Shown here: positions 12,032-24,566 of the stretch, piece after piece | How positions within the stretch are numbered: position 1 is the stretch's first letter | Layout: every line of letters begins with the position of its first letter | Assembly (NCBI GenBank): GCA_026027325.1 | Contig: JAMSLZ010000006.1 | Coordinates: forward strand, 1,488,001-1,552,000 | Origin: Actinomucor elegans | Taxonomy: Eukaryota; Mucoromycota; Mucoromycetes; Mucorales; Mucoraceae | DNA length: 64,000 nt | Reading direction: 5' to 3' | Notes under the pieces: generated by a model | Databases searched by the model: none | What the model saw: the letters and a program-made list of their open reading frames with translations, nothing else | Told to the model about the DNA's origin: nothing | Position numbers and translations under genes: made by a program

Positions 12032-12620
12032 TTCTTTAAAATCAATTGATTTGATTAATTAGAAAAAAAAAAAAAGAAAAAAAACAAGACCTTTGAGGAA
12101 TGCACTAGCCTTTTTATATGAATTGGCAGCTTGCAGAAATATAGGTCACATGTGATACATTTGGTTTCTTTTGAGGGCCTATTTCCCACGGCTGAATGAA
12201 TGAAAAGTACAACTTGCTGCTGCATCTAGTTTATTCACGTCATTATGCCTAATAAAGCTAAAGCGTCCCTCATGACTTTGTAGTATGTTTAAAAAAAACG
12301 CGTAAAAAACAAATAGTAACCATGAATATATTCACTTAAAGATCGCTTTCAGCGTAACTTAATCTAAATATTTTTAAAGCAAATTCATTGAGCGATACAC
12401 CACTCAGCTTGGTTTGATATGAGGTCAGTGCTATCCCAAAAGTTCATTTACTGCATATGGAAATATAAGGCTTTTTGACTGTACTTCCGTTTATCCAATC
12501 AAACCGTGTAGACGGAGATTATAATTTTTTTTATTTCGCGACTAGGCAGTAGCATTTTTCATCAAATGGGAAAAAGTTTTTTTTCTTCGCCCTCTTCTTT
12601 TTTTGTTTCTACTACATAAA
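12032..12620. promoter_or_regulatory. Shared divergent promoter region of OAT and calmodulin
   Basis: OAT and calmodulin are transcribed away from each other from this 0.59-kb interval. A pyrimidine-rich stretch (about 12574-12616) precedes the calmodulin ATG, typical of highly expressed fungal genes. No individual binding site can be named from sequence alone. Confidence 0.45.
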
Positions 12621-13229
12621 ATGGTAAAAAAAAAAAAAATCAGAACTATGTAAACAGTAATCGAAACTGTTGATTTACACCTTTGATAGGCTGATCAACT
12701 TACAGCAGAAGAGATTGCAGAATATAAAGAAGCATTTCAATTATTCGATACGGATGGTGATGGTAGTATTACAGCCGTTGAGTTGGGCACTGTACTTCGT
12801 AAATTCGGTATGAACCCAAGCGACGCAGAGCTTCAGGATATGGTAAAACGATGTGCTATATCGGTGTGACTATGACTCATTTATAATACAGGTCAACGAT
12901 GTGGATGCGGATGGCAACGGTAACATCGATTTTACAGAGTTTCTCGGTCTCGTCAAAAATATGAAGACTGGAAACGAAGGTGATGATCTTAAAGAGGCCT
13001 TCAAGTAAGTTTTATGAAATGAGTAAATACCAGGTGGTTGATGAGTTAATACAGGGTATTCGATGTTGATGGTAATGGATCCATTGACCGTGAAGAGCTT
13101 AGAAAAGTGATGGCTTCTTTAAATGAATCATTGTCAGAAGAGGAATTGGATGCCATGATTAAAGAAGCTGATATTAATGGTGATGGTCAAATTAGTTTTG
13201 AAGAGTTCAAAATCATGATGGGTGCTTAG
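12621..13229 (+). CDS. CMD1: Calmodulin (somewhat divergent, four EF-hands)
   Basis: Calcium sensor that activates kinases, phosphatases and other targets. Exons are 12621-12623 (the ATG alone), 12690-12842, 12892-13004 and 13055-13229, giving 147 residues. The protein begins [17 protein letters not shown] and contains four loops with acidic residues at canonical positions: [36 protein letters not shown] and [12 protein letters not shown]. The central linker is about one residue shorter than in animal calmodulin and the sequence is less conserved than usual. It may therefore be a second calmodulin or a calmodulin-like protein. The intron directly after ATG is seen in many calmodulin genes. 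A T6A9 run lies just after the stop codon. Confidence 0.9.
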
Positions 13230-16200
13230 CTTTCTTTTTTAAAAAAAAATTACATGTAACAATATCTTCATTATCTTTCATTCTACATATAAAATACAAT
13301 CATTCTTTTTTTTTCTATCAACCTCATTTTCGTAACTATATGCAAGAATGCTATTCTTTTTTCTATGGTCTATCAAAGCGATTCCTATCTGTTTATTCAA
13401 GAAACGCGTGGCCTAATTTCCTATAATTAGTCTGTTTTCTTTTTTTGTTTGCTTCGCCCAAATATTTGTCTTACCAATATATAAACTTTGGACACTTTTA
13501 CTATATTCATTCTATACACATAATGTCTGTGGCTAATCATCTTATCACTAAAAGTAAACGCGTTTTTATGTACGAAACGCTTGATTGAGCATTTTTATCT
13601 GATTAGATTAGCATGATTATGGCCGAGTCATAGATATATGTTGCAGCTTGAAATACCCATTATTATTAAACGATAGTCAGTATATATAGCTATACAAATC
13701 AGCTCATTAAGAAGAGTATATTTTGCCCAAAAATTATATTTGTACCTCAATTCACTGTTGCACTATTTTGTTTGGTTATAACCTCCCTTTACGAGTACCA
13801 GCGTATATTTACTATAGCAACCACCAATTCCTATATATAATCACGAAAGTTAGTTCATTAAAAAGAGCGCCTTTGTCTCTATAATATACCCAAAAATTAT
13901 AATGTATTTTGGATTTCTTGTTAAGCTCAATTCCTATGATACGTCGTGGCTGCAAAGGGGATGGCTGTAATCCCTCGTTTAAAAAACATTGATATACAGG
14001 TATTATAGTAAGAGTGTTTATGCAGAATTTGCTTGCGTATACAACGCTGTATTAATCATGCTCTATTTCATTTGAAACTGGGGAATTTTCTTGGGTAACA
14101 TGTTGAAAAATACACTTGTCAGTGACTATGTTTCCAGTTGCAGATTCAACAAAGTCCACTGTACTCAACACGAATATAGAACTACCCATCAAAACCTTTG
14201 TTATTGTTTTCCATGGTGAAAAATTGATCAGTATACAACACTTGTTTTTACATCATTTTGATAGAATAAACAGACACATAGAATAGTATCAAAAGAAAAA
14301 AAAATCTGTTAGAAATGCAGCGTATTCTATTTGCGTTTATACTCTACAAAAAGGTAAACTTGTGGAAATTCGGATTAAAATTATTTTTACCATTACATTT
14401 CTCAACCCATTCCCTTTTAATGGCACATCTAGTATATGTTTAAAATAAAGCAATATATCTATAAGAATCTTTATTTTTTTTGGAAGAACAGTTATTACAT
14501 TACTATAGGAATGCACTTATTTATATGCACATCAAGTATTCGAGATCTATAGATTTATAGATCTCTCAACCATCTCCAGTCAAACACTGTATCTGCTACG
14601 TGAAATACGTTTAGAGTAAACTACTATTTTTTTTTTTTTAGAAATACAGAGTATATAACAGCATATTATGACAGGTGGTATATTGCACGCACGATGGAAT
14701 CTAGATCTAATAATCTAGAGGCTTTTCAATCGATTCAGATTTAATTCTACATATGATTAGTACTCTACACTCAGAATTAGATGTCATATTTAAAAAAAAT
14801 CTCTACTTGACTCGAATAGTGATTATATCATACATTGTTGAAAAGATTTAAATGTGTCATTTTCCCGAAACTTAAATCTGAGGATCAATAGGTGTCCTAG
14901 TAGATCTTGATCAAAAAATATCCCATTAGATTAGCTCTCTATTATGTTTAGATTAAACCGCTTTTATTATACTGCCCATCTAATTGCGACTCAAAGATAA
15001 AAAAAAAGTGTGAAATGAACTATGTATTAGTCTGTAATATCTATACTTTGCTGTGGGCATTTTCTTTGATACTCAACTTGAAACATTTCTATAGCTTGCT
15101 TGTAGAGTATGTGTTACCGAGTGATTATATTTCATCTTGCTAATAAGAGACAACACTGTTTCAACAAATTTAGGAATTGGATAATAACTCATACCATATA
15201 GAATACAAGTAATATACACTTCGCCTTTTACTATCCATAGTATGATATACATCACGTTGGTTTCATTTCTCTTGAACAAAGATATGATCAGATACGGACA
15301 ACTCATTTTGAGCATATAAACTATTCATCAGCCATGGTAGTTTTTTTTATTTTATTTTTTTTTCTCAGATGTCAATCGTGTTATAGGTATACTATACGAT
15401 CAACATCTAATAAACCATCATTTAAAAAAATGGGAAAGATCAAAATTTGCCAATACTCAGCGGCAGGCGTATTATAAGCCTTCCTCACACGTCATGACGT
15501 CTATTGCTTGTGGCTTTAGAACAATAATCATCATATTTATTATCTATAACGAAAAATACCAATGAACTGTCCTGTCTTAAAGGCTGGTCATCTATTTGAA
15601 ATGGAGGTACTGCGATAGTTTACGTACCGTAACCGTGTTACTGTAGCCAAAAGTCATGATAGTTTCTCTTGAGGAGGGTCAGGTATGCACCTTTATAAAT
15701 CTAATCTTCGAGAAACAGTAGTCGACTAATCTTATCACTTTTGTGCTCTAGATATTTATGAGCAGTTGTAACTACTTTTATCCAACAACTTTGAGGTAGT
15801 AAACGCATGCGGCTTTTTTTTTCAGTGAAAAAGACCAATGAGCCTTTCAGCAATTAAAACTGATCCCTGTTTAGAATGTATTATACTTCATACTATTGCT
15901 GACTACTATACTAAAGCCATAGAGGCAATTTTTCAGTGTCAAACAGCTTCGGTTACGGATTTATATGCTGCAGTCTAGTATATATAAATTATAATACTTT
16001 TACATATCTATATATAGTTTCTTGATAATAGTTTTAATGAACGAGTTTTTGCGTATTATACGTGAAAGATACATTTTAATATTATGGCAACAGCAAGTAT
16101 AGTTTATCCACCAATTCAGCTCGAAAAAAACGCAGCAAGTGACTAAAATCTAGCTTTTAACAAAAGTTTCAGTAAATATAACAATTCGTTGAGAATATAG

Positions 16201-16913
16201 GTTACTTATCCTATGTGATGTTAAACCGGGTTCAATCGGGAAATCTATTGGTACATTAGGTCTAGACTATACGAAATATGTGTAATTTACTGTTACAAAT
16301 GTCCCAATAAGTACAGTAACCAATGAAGGGACGTAGATTGCCTGTGAAATACAATATTTCGTCAGGTTCTGTTCAGATATCTATAGGTTATTGTATTCAG
16401 TTTACATAAAATGTATATAATCTACAGTGTGCATACTTAAAATGTAACTTATTCATTGTAATTCAGTCAGACTATTATTCCACTATATAGATGCAATGCA
16501 TCATACTGAATATGTAAAACAGCTATTGAAGTTCATATATACAAATCATCGGTACAAATCGTACATGATTCAGTAAGATATTAATATTAGTTTGAAAAAA
16601 CCCTCACTCTTCAAAGGGAGGAGGGAGTCTAGATACTTTCCTTATATGCGCACAGATGTTCTTTGATCGTCTTAACCTGTTACTGATCAAATCAACCCCT
16701 TCCCTTGAAAATTGTAACTCTGCTTCTATTATATTTGTAGTAAAGGAAGCCTACGTCTTTATCTACAGTTTTATCAATGCATCAAACTAAAAAAAAAATT
16801 GATCCTGGTCTAATTTAATACCGTTTTGGTCGAGTTGCATCTGTTTATATAATAGTATGATGGTATTTGCGAACCCACCGCTATATGGAAATAATTTGCA
16901 TATATGTGTTTTT

Positions 16914-17021
16914 AGGGATAGCTTGCTTAACTATACATTTAGGAATAACTTGTGTGAGTATGCTTCGAGGGGTAGCTTGTGTAATTGCGATTACAAAGAT
17001 AACTTACTTGCTTGATTGTTT
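16914..17021 (+). repeat. 27-bp degenerate minisatellite, four units
   Basis: Units start at 16914, 16941, 16968 and 16995. They share a core like AGGGATAGCTTG, with increasing divergence in the last unit. The period is a multiple of three, so the plus-strand frame reads as nine-residue repeats (LGIACLTIH, LGITCVSML, RGVACVIAI). The open frame 16867-17064 probably follows from the repeat and lacks other coding support. Confidence 0.7.
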
Positions 17022-17634
17022 TGTTTCTATTTATGACGGCTTACAAGATTGCATTTCTAAATGATAAGTTGATTGTTGTATTTTAATAATAGTTTGATTG
17101 ATCAAATTTCTATACAGCTTATCTGTTGCGTTGCTTAGCTTGGTTGTGCTGCAGCGAAATAACGATTCATGTAGACGCAAGGGTTTTCTTTGATTAAAAG
17201 GCTATTCAGATACAATGTTAAACTGGGGTCGGCCGAAAGGTGAAAATTTGGTTAAGTAGTTGATGCCCTGATTTAAGCTACTAGGCACTATTTTTTCGTT
17301 TATTAAGTGCTTATAAGGGTCTCAAGAGGGGCTGTGGGATAAAAAAAACGAGATGTAAGGTTACTATCAATAAAAAGAATGCCATGCAATCGAAAAAGAT
17401 GCATAAAAATGCAGCAATAGCTCGGTAACTCCCAACTGTTAGTTAGATTGAACAATCCTATCCTAGTATGAGCAGATCTTTATATCGATTTTCCTCCACG
17501 TGAAAAATACTTTAGAAGTGTGGTTTTTAACCCAATTTTGTACCTGCAACACAAAGCATATATTTGTGCTTTGGCTGTCGTATAGAAGTTGACTTGGGGC
17601 TCAAGATAATCAATATGAGTGGAAAATTCAACAA

Positions 17635-17748
17635 TAAGATTAAGTAAGGTATTGTTTAAATAAGATTAAGCAAGGCATCACTTATATAAGGTTAAGCAAT
17701 GCATGACTTAAATAAGATTAAGCAATGCACGACTTAAATAAGCTAAAT
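17635..17748 (+). repeat. 26-bp minisatellite, four units plus a partial
   Basis: TAAGATTAAG or a close variant recurs at 17635, 17661, 17687, 17713 and 17739, an exact 26-bp period. Units differ by a few substitutions in their second half (for example GCAAGGCATCACTTA and GCAATGCATGACTTA). A T27 run follows almost directly. Confidence 0.85.
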
Positions 17749-17753
17749 CCACC

Positions 17754-17784
<31 letters not shown>

Positions 17785-18781
17785 CAGGACAAGCAAATCA
17801 TGGATAGATGTCATGCACTATAAAGGAACAAAGTAATGCTATGAAGAATATCTCTCAAACGCCTTAGTGCCGTTAAGATCTGATGCAAAGGCATCTTATC
17901 ACTATTGTTAAAAGCTCCCCTACATTTCTATTAATTGACTGCAATCGATGAAATACTTCTTAGTACGTAAAAGTAGAATTACCCAGAACACTAATCTCAT
18001 TTTTTTAAGACAAACCATTGTCGATATAAAAAAATATATATTAATAAAATTTGCGTATAAATGATCAATGCATCCTATAGCAAAAAAAATCAATTTTTTT
18101 TGGGTTTTTAGTCCAGGAAGAGAATCGCAACCAGGGTTCAAAATTTGTATTTCTATTACTTCATTGGGTTATTGCTTTAGACTTACTTTCACACTCCGCA
18201 ACAAGAGCATAAAAAATTGGTTTTTTTTTTTACAAAATCTTTCATTATAGACAATTCTATATTTCTCTATTGATCGTAGCTTTATCGCGTCTAATTACTT
18301 ACATATGCTCAAAAAAAAACTGCTGCGCCGACTATAACTGTTATTTGACCAAAATGCAATGAGAATACTGCATTTTAGGGATGCGTTATAATTTAAATAC
18401 AATTCATGTGATCTAGATCTGTAGATCTACATGTAGATCTAAAGATCTCTCGACCGATTCTGGTTTCAATATCATAATCTGACTAGAATTTTGTGCTCAG
18501 CATGAGCTGTTTTCCATCTATTACAATTTGAAATAAACTTACAGAGAACATGTTTAAGGAAGAAAGACAAAAAAGAAACTTACATCCAATTTAAAGAATC
18601 GTAATGTAAAAAAGGCAAGTGTTGCTTCTTCAAATATGTGTCTATAAGCCTAGATGGCATATGTGCGCATCATATAACACCTAATACCAAAACAACAAAA
18701 CTATATAATCAGTGAACTCTTTTTTTTTTCAAAGAAAAAAAAACCTAGAAATTATATCTCTTTTATTTAATTCATTTTTAT

Positions 18782-20002
18782 TTAAACAGAAGCTTGGATA
18801 GCAGGCTCAACGAAATCCTTGGAGGCCTTGGCACCAGTGTCATCACCAGCAGCAGCGGCACCACCGTGAAGGGCCAAGAGAGCAGAGACATCGAACTTGG
18901 GTGCCTTGAGGATCTTGACCTTACGGGTGTAGGTGTTTTGAAGAGGGTAAATACCTTGACAGGCCTTTTCAATACGGACAGCGATAGCATCTTGAGCGGA
19001 TTGAGAGGCAGAAGAGGTGACCTTGGCAACCAATTCCTTCAAGTCACAAGCAACAGCTTCTTCAGTCATGATCTCGAACATCTTCTTACGGATTTGGCGG
19101 ATTTGAGCAGCTTGAGCGTAAGTAGTCTTCTTGATTTGGTTACGACGACGAGAAGTGAAAGAGACAGCAAAGAGACGGACAAGATAACCATCGGTAGTCT
19201 TGACATCAACAAATGCCTCAATGAGAGATTGCCACTTCTTGACCATGGAACGGAGCTTGTCAGTGGTCATATCCATACGGTAGAAGTTGGTGAGACAGTT
19301 CTTGCCTTGGATTTCGTCAACCTTCAATTGGATCTTACGGAAAGAACGAGACTCGTCCTTGGAGAGATCACCGAGAGACATCTCAACGACACGACCCTGG
19401 AGAGAGTCGTTGGCGTTACGGAGACCTTGGGTACGGTTGACAAGAGTCTTACCGACTTGACGGACTTCGAACATGGAAGGAGCCTTGATATCATACCAAT
19501 CCTTACGGGTGAAGGGGTCAACGCTAAAAACGACGAATATTGTTAGTTTATCTCGGTCTAATATCAACTATGGCAAAGAGATAATTAGAGAAAACACAGC
19601 AAGCGAGAAAGAGATAACTGCTTTGATAATTAAAAAAAGCTGGGTGATATCAGTAACTGTGCTTGTGTTCGTCATGCCCGGAAAACTGATACATGTATTT
19701 TAAACTTTTGGATTTCGACATGATTCTAAATTCTTCAAGCTGGATCAACTGCATGTATCGATATTTGAATTAACTAATAGTACGCGTCTTTGCCTATCTC
19801 TCGCTCGCTCGAATTCTCCAACATGCTCGTAATGCTCATCAAGTTTTTGTAAAGTTTACTTACACCTTCTTCTTCAAACCCTTCTTTCCTTTACTAAGGC
19901 GCTTGTTCTTGCCAACAGCTATTCAATCATACAACATGTTAGTTTTATCTGGATTGATGCTTTTGTACAATGTAATGGATGGATGCTTGGATACGTACCC
20001 AT
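18782..20002 (-). CDS. RPS1: 40S ribosomal protein eS1 (S3Ae/Rps1)
   Basis: Structural protein of the small cytosolic ribosomal subunit near the mRNA exit. Exons 20002-19999 (ATGG), 19918-19864 and 19523-18782 join in phase to 266 residues, close to the family length. The N-terminus reads [18 protein letters not shown], followed by [16 protein letters not shown] and TLVNRTQG. Codon use is strongly biased, as expected for a highly expressed gene, and produces long antisense frames. The first exon has only four bases. Intron 2 (19863-19524) is 340 nt, far longer than most introns here, and could house a small RNA. It is divergent with eS30. Confidence 0.97.
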
Positions 20003-20513
20003 ATTGTCGATTAAAAAGAGGGATCGATAGGTTCTGCGACCTGTCAGCCTATTTCCCTTCCACCCTCTCCCCAACGCGGTTTCAAAAACTAGGCTACCAA
20101 CTAAACACTCTAACCTGCACTAGCGAGTCACACCGAACATGCTTTTTCTTTGGTCATTAAAACAGTCTTTTTCATGGTAATAATAGCGATACAATAATAC
20201 TAATGCTATTACAACTGCATTAGAAGAATGTTTTGAGTAGTGCTATCACTCAATTTACTTTCTCTTTGATATATATACGTGTTTATATCTACTTTCAAGG
20301 CAGATCATATAAATAAGGTCCGGACCGAACACGCTACAATAGTGATATTTTTTTGGGTACAGCCTTCCGAACTTGAAAAAAAAAAAAAGTTACGCAGCAA
20401 GTGTGCACTTATGCACCCCAGCGGAAGTTGTATGCCTAAAATTTAATTTAATACCAGTAGCAGACTTGCCCAACAGAAGAATCCCTCTCTTTGTAGATTA
20501 TCAATAATCCATT
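20003..20513. promoter_or_regulatory. Bidirectional promoter of ribosomal protein genes eS1 and eS30
   Basis: The two start codons lie 511 bp apart on opposite strands. The interval contains the perfect 10-bp palindrome GGTCCGGACC at 20317-20326, flanked on the left by an AT-rich segment (TCATATAAATAA). Head-to-head ribosomal protein genes usually share control elements; which factor would bind here is unknown. Confidence 0.6.
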
Positions 20514-20965
20514 ATGGTAAAGACTCAATATATGATCCATCCATCCATCCACATACTCATTATCATCGACACCATCGACTTTTTCACAATAGGGTAAAGT
20601 TCACGGTTCTCTTGCTCGTGCCGGTAAGGTTAAGTCTCAATGTCCCAAGGTCGCTAAGCAGGAAAAGAAGAAGCCTAAGACTGGTCGTGCCAAGAAGAGA
20701 CAAGTTTACAAGTACGTATATTGCACATTTGCATATATATATATATATATATATATGGGGACATTTTGTTAGTTTAATAACATAATTGGACCGAAATTTC
20801 TCTACAAAATGCGCATATATACATATACACAATGCATACATGAAGCATTCATTGAAGCTAACATATATATTTTTTTTGTAATTGAATAGCCGTCGCTTCG
20901 TCAATGTCACCACTCAAGTTGGTGGTAAGCGCAGAATGAACCCTGCTCCCACTGCTGGTCCTTAA
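20514..20965 (+). CDS. RPS30: 40S ribosomal protein eS30
   Basis: Small basic protein of the 40S subunit. Exons 20514-20516 (ATG alone), 20593-20711 and 20890-20965 join in phase to 65 residues: [16 protein letters not shown], then [16 protein letters not shown] and [18 protein letters not shown]. There is no ubiquitin-like N-terminal fusion as in animal FAU; the gene encodes eS30 alone, as in yeasts. Intron 2 contains an (AT)n microsatellite near 20736-20756. Confidence 0.95.
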
Positions 20966-23206
20966 GTTACTTTCACAACTCTCGACATACAATATATATA
21001 GTTTTTTTTATTTCAATACTATGCATGGTGGAAATTCGACTACTATATAGAATAAACTTGTGCTATCAAATCCAAGTTTAAAAAAACTTATTTGGTCTGG
21101 TAAAATGGGTCAGAGGAAATAGTAGAATCCAGTATTGAATGTCATGTGTATGCATTATGAAATCTGATTGCAAATTAGGATGGGAGGGGTATTTATGATG
21201 TATAGTGAGGGAGGGATTATATTAAAACTAATTCTGCTCTCGTAAGAATATGAGGAGCATAGTAGCGAGCACTGAGTACCGCAGTAATGGTTTCTGAAGG
21301 GCTCGTGCTATGCTCATACCATTGGTTTTAAAAGGTGTTTCAATTTGTTAGTAATTTTGATTGGATTTCGAGATTTAAGCCTTAAAATATTCTGTAATTT
21401 CTTATTGTTATCATTAACAAAGTTTACGTAGACACCAAATAATGTAAAAAATACGCTACATTATTTATCAAACTCTGGCACTACTTTTGAATTACCTTTT
21501 TTTTTTTTTATTTTCAACTACCAGTTGAATTTTTTTTTTATAAGTTATGGGAAAATATATCCATATAGTTTGAAAGTCAAGCAATCATTTGGAGCATAAA
21601 TTATGTCATTAAATTATATTTTTACAACTAAATGATTTAACTGAAGTTCTGAAAAACTTGGATAAAAAGGGGATACATCCGAAAATTTCTGGAATTTCTG
21701 AAAGTTTTTTGTTAGTTTTTTTTTTATCCGATGTTTGAATAATAGAAATTTTTAGTAGGCACCAAGTGTTTTAACAAACATTATATATAATTAAAAGGCA
21801 GATCGAATGATGTAAGTATCAAGATTTGTTTCATTTAAAACTTTGGGTATATTTTTCCTTTGGTTTCAAGAAACCAAATTAAGTTTTGAGTATATAAAAT
21901 ATATATAAAAAAAAAGAAAGGTATAAAAAACAGATACACGTGCGAGTTTTTCATAGTATTAGAAATTATATTTTCAAATTATTATCTGTGTTAAGAAAAA
22001 AGACGATCTTTACTTGAGACCTGAGTTTTAATGTTACGGTAAGGTATCATATGTAACGGCGTTCGCACCTGATTGGTTCCGAATATGAAGCAGTAAAATG
22101 ATCATGTTTCAGATTACTCGGAGAGTGTCCCTAGTGTTAAGGTAAAGATTTTCATTGGATGGCGGGTATTTGACTAATGAGAAACAATTTTGACGTGACT
22201 CAATTTGCTTCGAAAAAAGGTACAAATACGCGTGCCAACTATTAGATATAGTTTGAAATAATGGCTCAATACGGTTGCCTAATTTATATGAGATACATAT
22301 ATATAGGAATCATGTCATTTAATAGGTATTTGATCGAATGTCGTGCTGGATCTTTTTTTTTCTCGGCTGTGTCATTAATTTAAGACCTATAATTGAACCC
22401 TTTTTAAGCTTTTAAACTGCGTGTAAATGGTGCAAAATAATCATACTATAAATTTGTGGCATTAGCAAAACATGTGGTAATTTGCCTCTGTTTCCAGTGA
22501 TAATTTACTTTTTTGAGAAAAAGTTTTAACAATGATTTGTTTTAGGTGCAGACATTGTGTATGAAACCTTACTTCCATGGTAATATTGACAAATTAAAGA
22601 CGAGCAGAAACCGCATATCCATTTTTCCGCTTTGTAATTACCTTGTTGAGTCACGCTATAAATGATTCAATATCAAGGGGGCTTACGTGTATGAAACTAC
22701 TTGATGCAACTGTTGCTGTCTAGATAAAAAAAATTGTTTCTCGCATGTAACACAATACAGACTGTTTGCAGACTAACGGCACTATATCTATGTTGTATTT
22801 TTTAAGTCCCTTTTTTTACTTATAAGGTTACGGGTGGTGTATATATAGTAAAAAATCGATCTATAACCCATACTTTCTCCCGTTTTCTTGACTGTGTTTG
22901 AATTCGTTGATCTTCAGGGAGATACGTGCCCATACAAATAACAAACAATAACAACTCAGTCGCCCCCGCCTTTCGGATTTCTCCCAATCATCACATAATA
23001 AATTTAACCGTGAAACTCTATGCGGAGTCATCCGACAAACAAGAGTTCTAGAAGATGGAATTGCTGACCTAAAATTTGTTACCCAGCTCTTTGTACCTGA
23101 AACATGCACCAAGGCTTTGATAGGGTATACATAACGTTAATTCGATTACAGAATAAAAAAAGCTCATATTCTCCTATTTTTCTTTTTCTTTTCACTTTTT
23201 TTATCC
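20966..23206. other. Intergenic AT-rich region
   Basis: No supported gene. A plus-strand frame of about 60 codons (roughly 22956-23132) looks codon-like but has no start or recognisable domain; it could be a leftover exon. T-rich tracts are frequent. Confidence 0.45.
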
Positions 23207-24566
23207 ATGTTTCCTAATCCTATTCTTCAGCAAATATTTTCTTATCTTCCATTGCCAGACAGATTACGAGCTTCAAGGTAAATGATTCATATCCTTCGCT
23301 TTGCAATGTTAATACTCACCAGATCCATTTTATAGAGTATCTCGTAAATGGTACTATAACTGTACAGACCCTTATTTGTATCAAGACATTGTCTTGGAAA
23401 ATCTTGAATTCGATACACTTCTGCAGGCAATGCAGCGTATCATATCAATCAGTCCTCGTATTAGAAGTATCACTATTCAGGGCTGTTATTCTGAATTCAT
23501 TCAAAACACAGTGGTGCCTGTACAATTTTCCAATCATCCACCGAATAGACCGCTTTTATTTTCTCATATTCGTGCGCTACAGCCTGCACGTCGTCGCCAA
23601 GAATACCTTAAACATGGATTCGAGCTACACAACCATTTCTCTGATATCTTTTCACAAATCATGGAACTCAGCCAATCCACTCTGCATACAATTAAAATCA
23701 TGAACTGTGACCTTGATTTCGAAATGACAGAGTTATTTTGCGCTATTGCCTGTAACGCTCACTCACTTCGCACATTCCACTACATCAATAACGGTGACAA
23801 AGGTCTTCATTCTTCTGGTTTATTACAAGCTATAGTCTCTGGCAGCCCCAAAATGCGTCATTTCCGTGGATTTCATGCGGGTATGAATGATGCCGTAGTC
23901 ATGACTATCTCGCGACATTGGCCATTACTGGAATCACTCACACTGTGCAGTCTTAAATCAAAAGAATCATTAGAACTTACAGGTCTCATTAGTGAAGACG
24001 GACAAGAACTCCGTGGTGCGTCGCCTACTGGTACCATTTCGAACAGCGCCTTTTGGGAATTGCTTTGCAAATGTAAAACATTACGCACGCTGGAGATACA
24101 TGACTTGGCTTGTATCACCAACCGAGATTTAGCACTCTACAATTCTCTACGCGACACTTTTAAAGAGCAGCAAGACAAACAAATAGCACGGAAACACCGT
24201 TTCACACCTTATATAAACCATCACACCAAGCGTTCAATTCAACGCACTCCATTATCGGATTTACCTGGTTCTTCACTACGTAATCTTCGAGTCACTAAAT
24301 ACATTACCACCCCATTATCGACACCAGGATTCCAAGATATCTTGAGATTGTTCCCTAATCTAAATCGATTTGAATATGCCACCAATTTTTATACATTCAA
24401 TAACCAATTTGAAGGTGTGACACATGAGATATATGAAGCTGAAAGAGCAGCTGTTGCCAATTTTATGAAATCACGCAAGCTGATTTATGATGGTCAATGG
24501 AATGATCCTATTACGACAGAACAACGACTGATGGCGGGTATGACTACCCGATCAGATCAACAATAA
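23207..24566 (+). CDS. F-box protein with leucine-rich C-terminal region
   Basis: Probable substrate adaptor of an SCF ubiquitin ligase. Two exons (23207-23277 and 23336-24566) give 433 residues. The N-terminus MFPNPILQQIFSYLPLPDRL followed by ASRVSRKWYYNC matches the F-box pattern (LP-x-x-x-L-x-x-I-F-x-Y-L ... S-x-V-x-x-x-W). The rest holds irregular Leu-rich segments such as TLHTIKIMNCDLDF, LLESLTLCSL and LRTLEIHDL, suggesting LRR-like repeats. The substrate is unknown; such proteins form large, fast-evolving families in Mucoromycota. Confidence 0.75.

Larger units (their letters stand above)
13230..18781. other. 5.5-kb gene desert
   Basis: No gene with splice support was found in this AT-rich stretch. 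It holds two minisatellites (16914-17021 and 17635-17748), a T27 run (17757-17783), and AGATCT-rich near-palindromic boxes near 14540-14575, 14700-14728 and 18410-18450. An 80-codon minus-strand frame with ATG at 15315 (to 15073) has no recognisable domain and may be chance. Confidence 0.55.

Noticed and set aside
15073..15315. 80-codon minus-strand frame with ATG
   Set aside because: No domain, no splice signals and an AT-rich setting; it could be a small gene, but evidence is insufficient.
16220..16245. tRNA T-arm-like GGGTTCAATC
   Set aside because: The flanking bases do not pair as a T stem and no A box or acceptor stem is present.
16867..17064. 65-codon repeat-encoded protein
   Set aside because: The frame is explained by a 27-bp minisatellite and has no promoter, splice or domain support.
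17635..17748. CRISPR-like evenly spaced repeats
   Set aside because: The units are contiguous tandem repeats without unique spacers, in eukaryotic DNA.
18794..19546. 250-codon open frame on the plus strand
   Set aside because: It is an antisense shadow of eS1, caused by biased codon use.
22861..23132. Open frames on both strands upstream of the F-box gene
   Set aside because: The plus-strand version looks mildly coding but lacks a start, acceptor and family; too weak to annotate.
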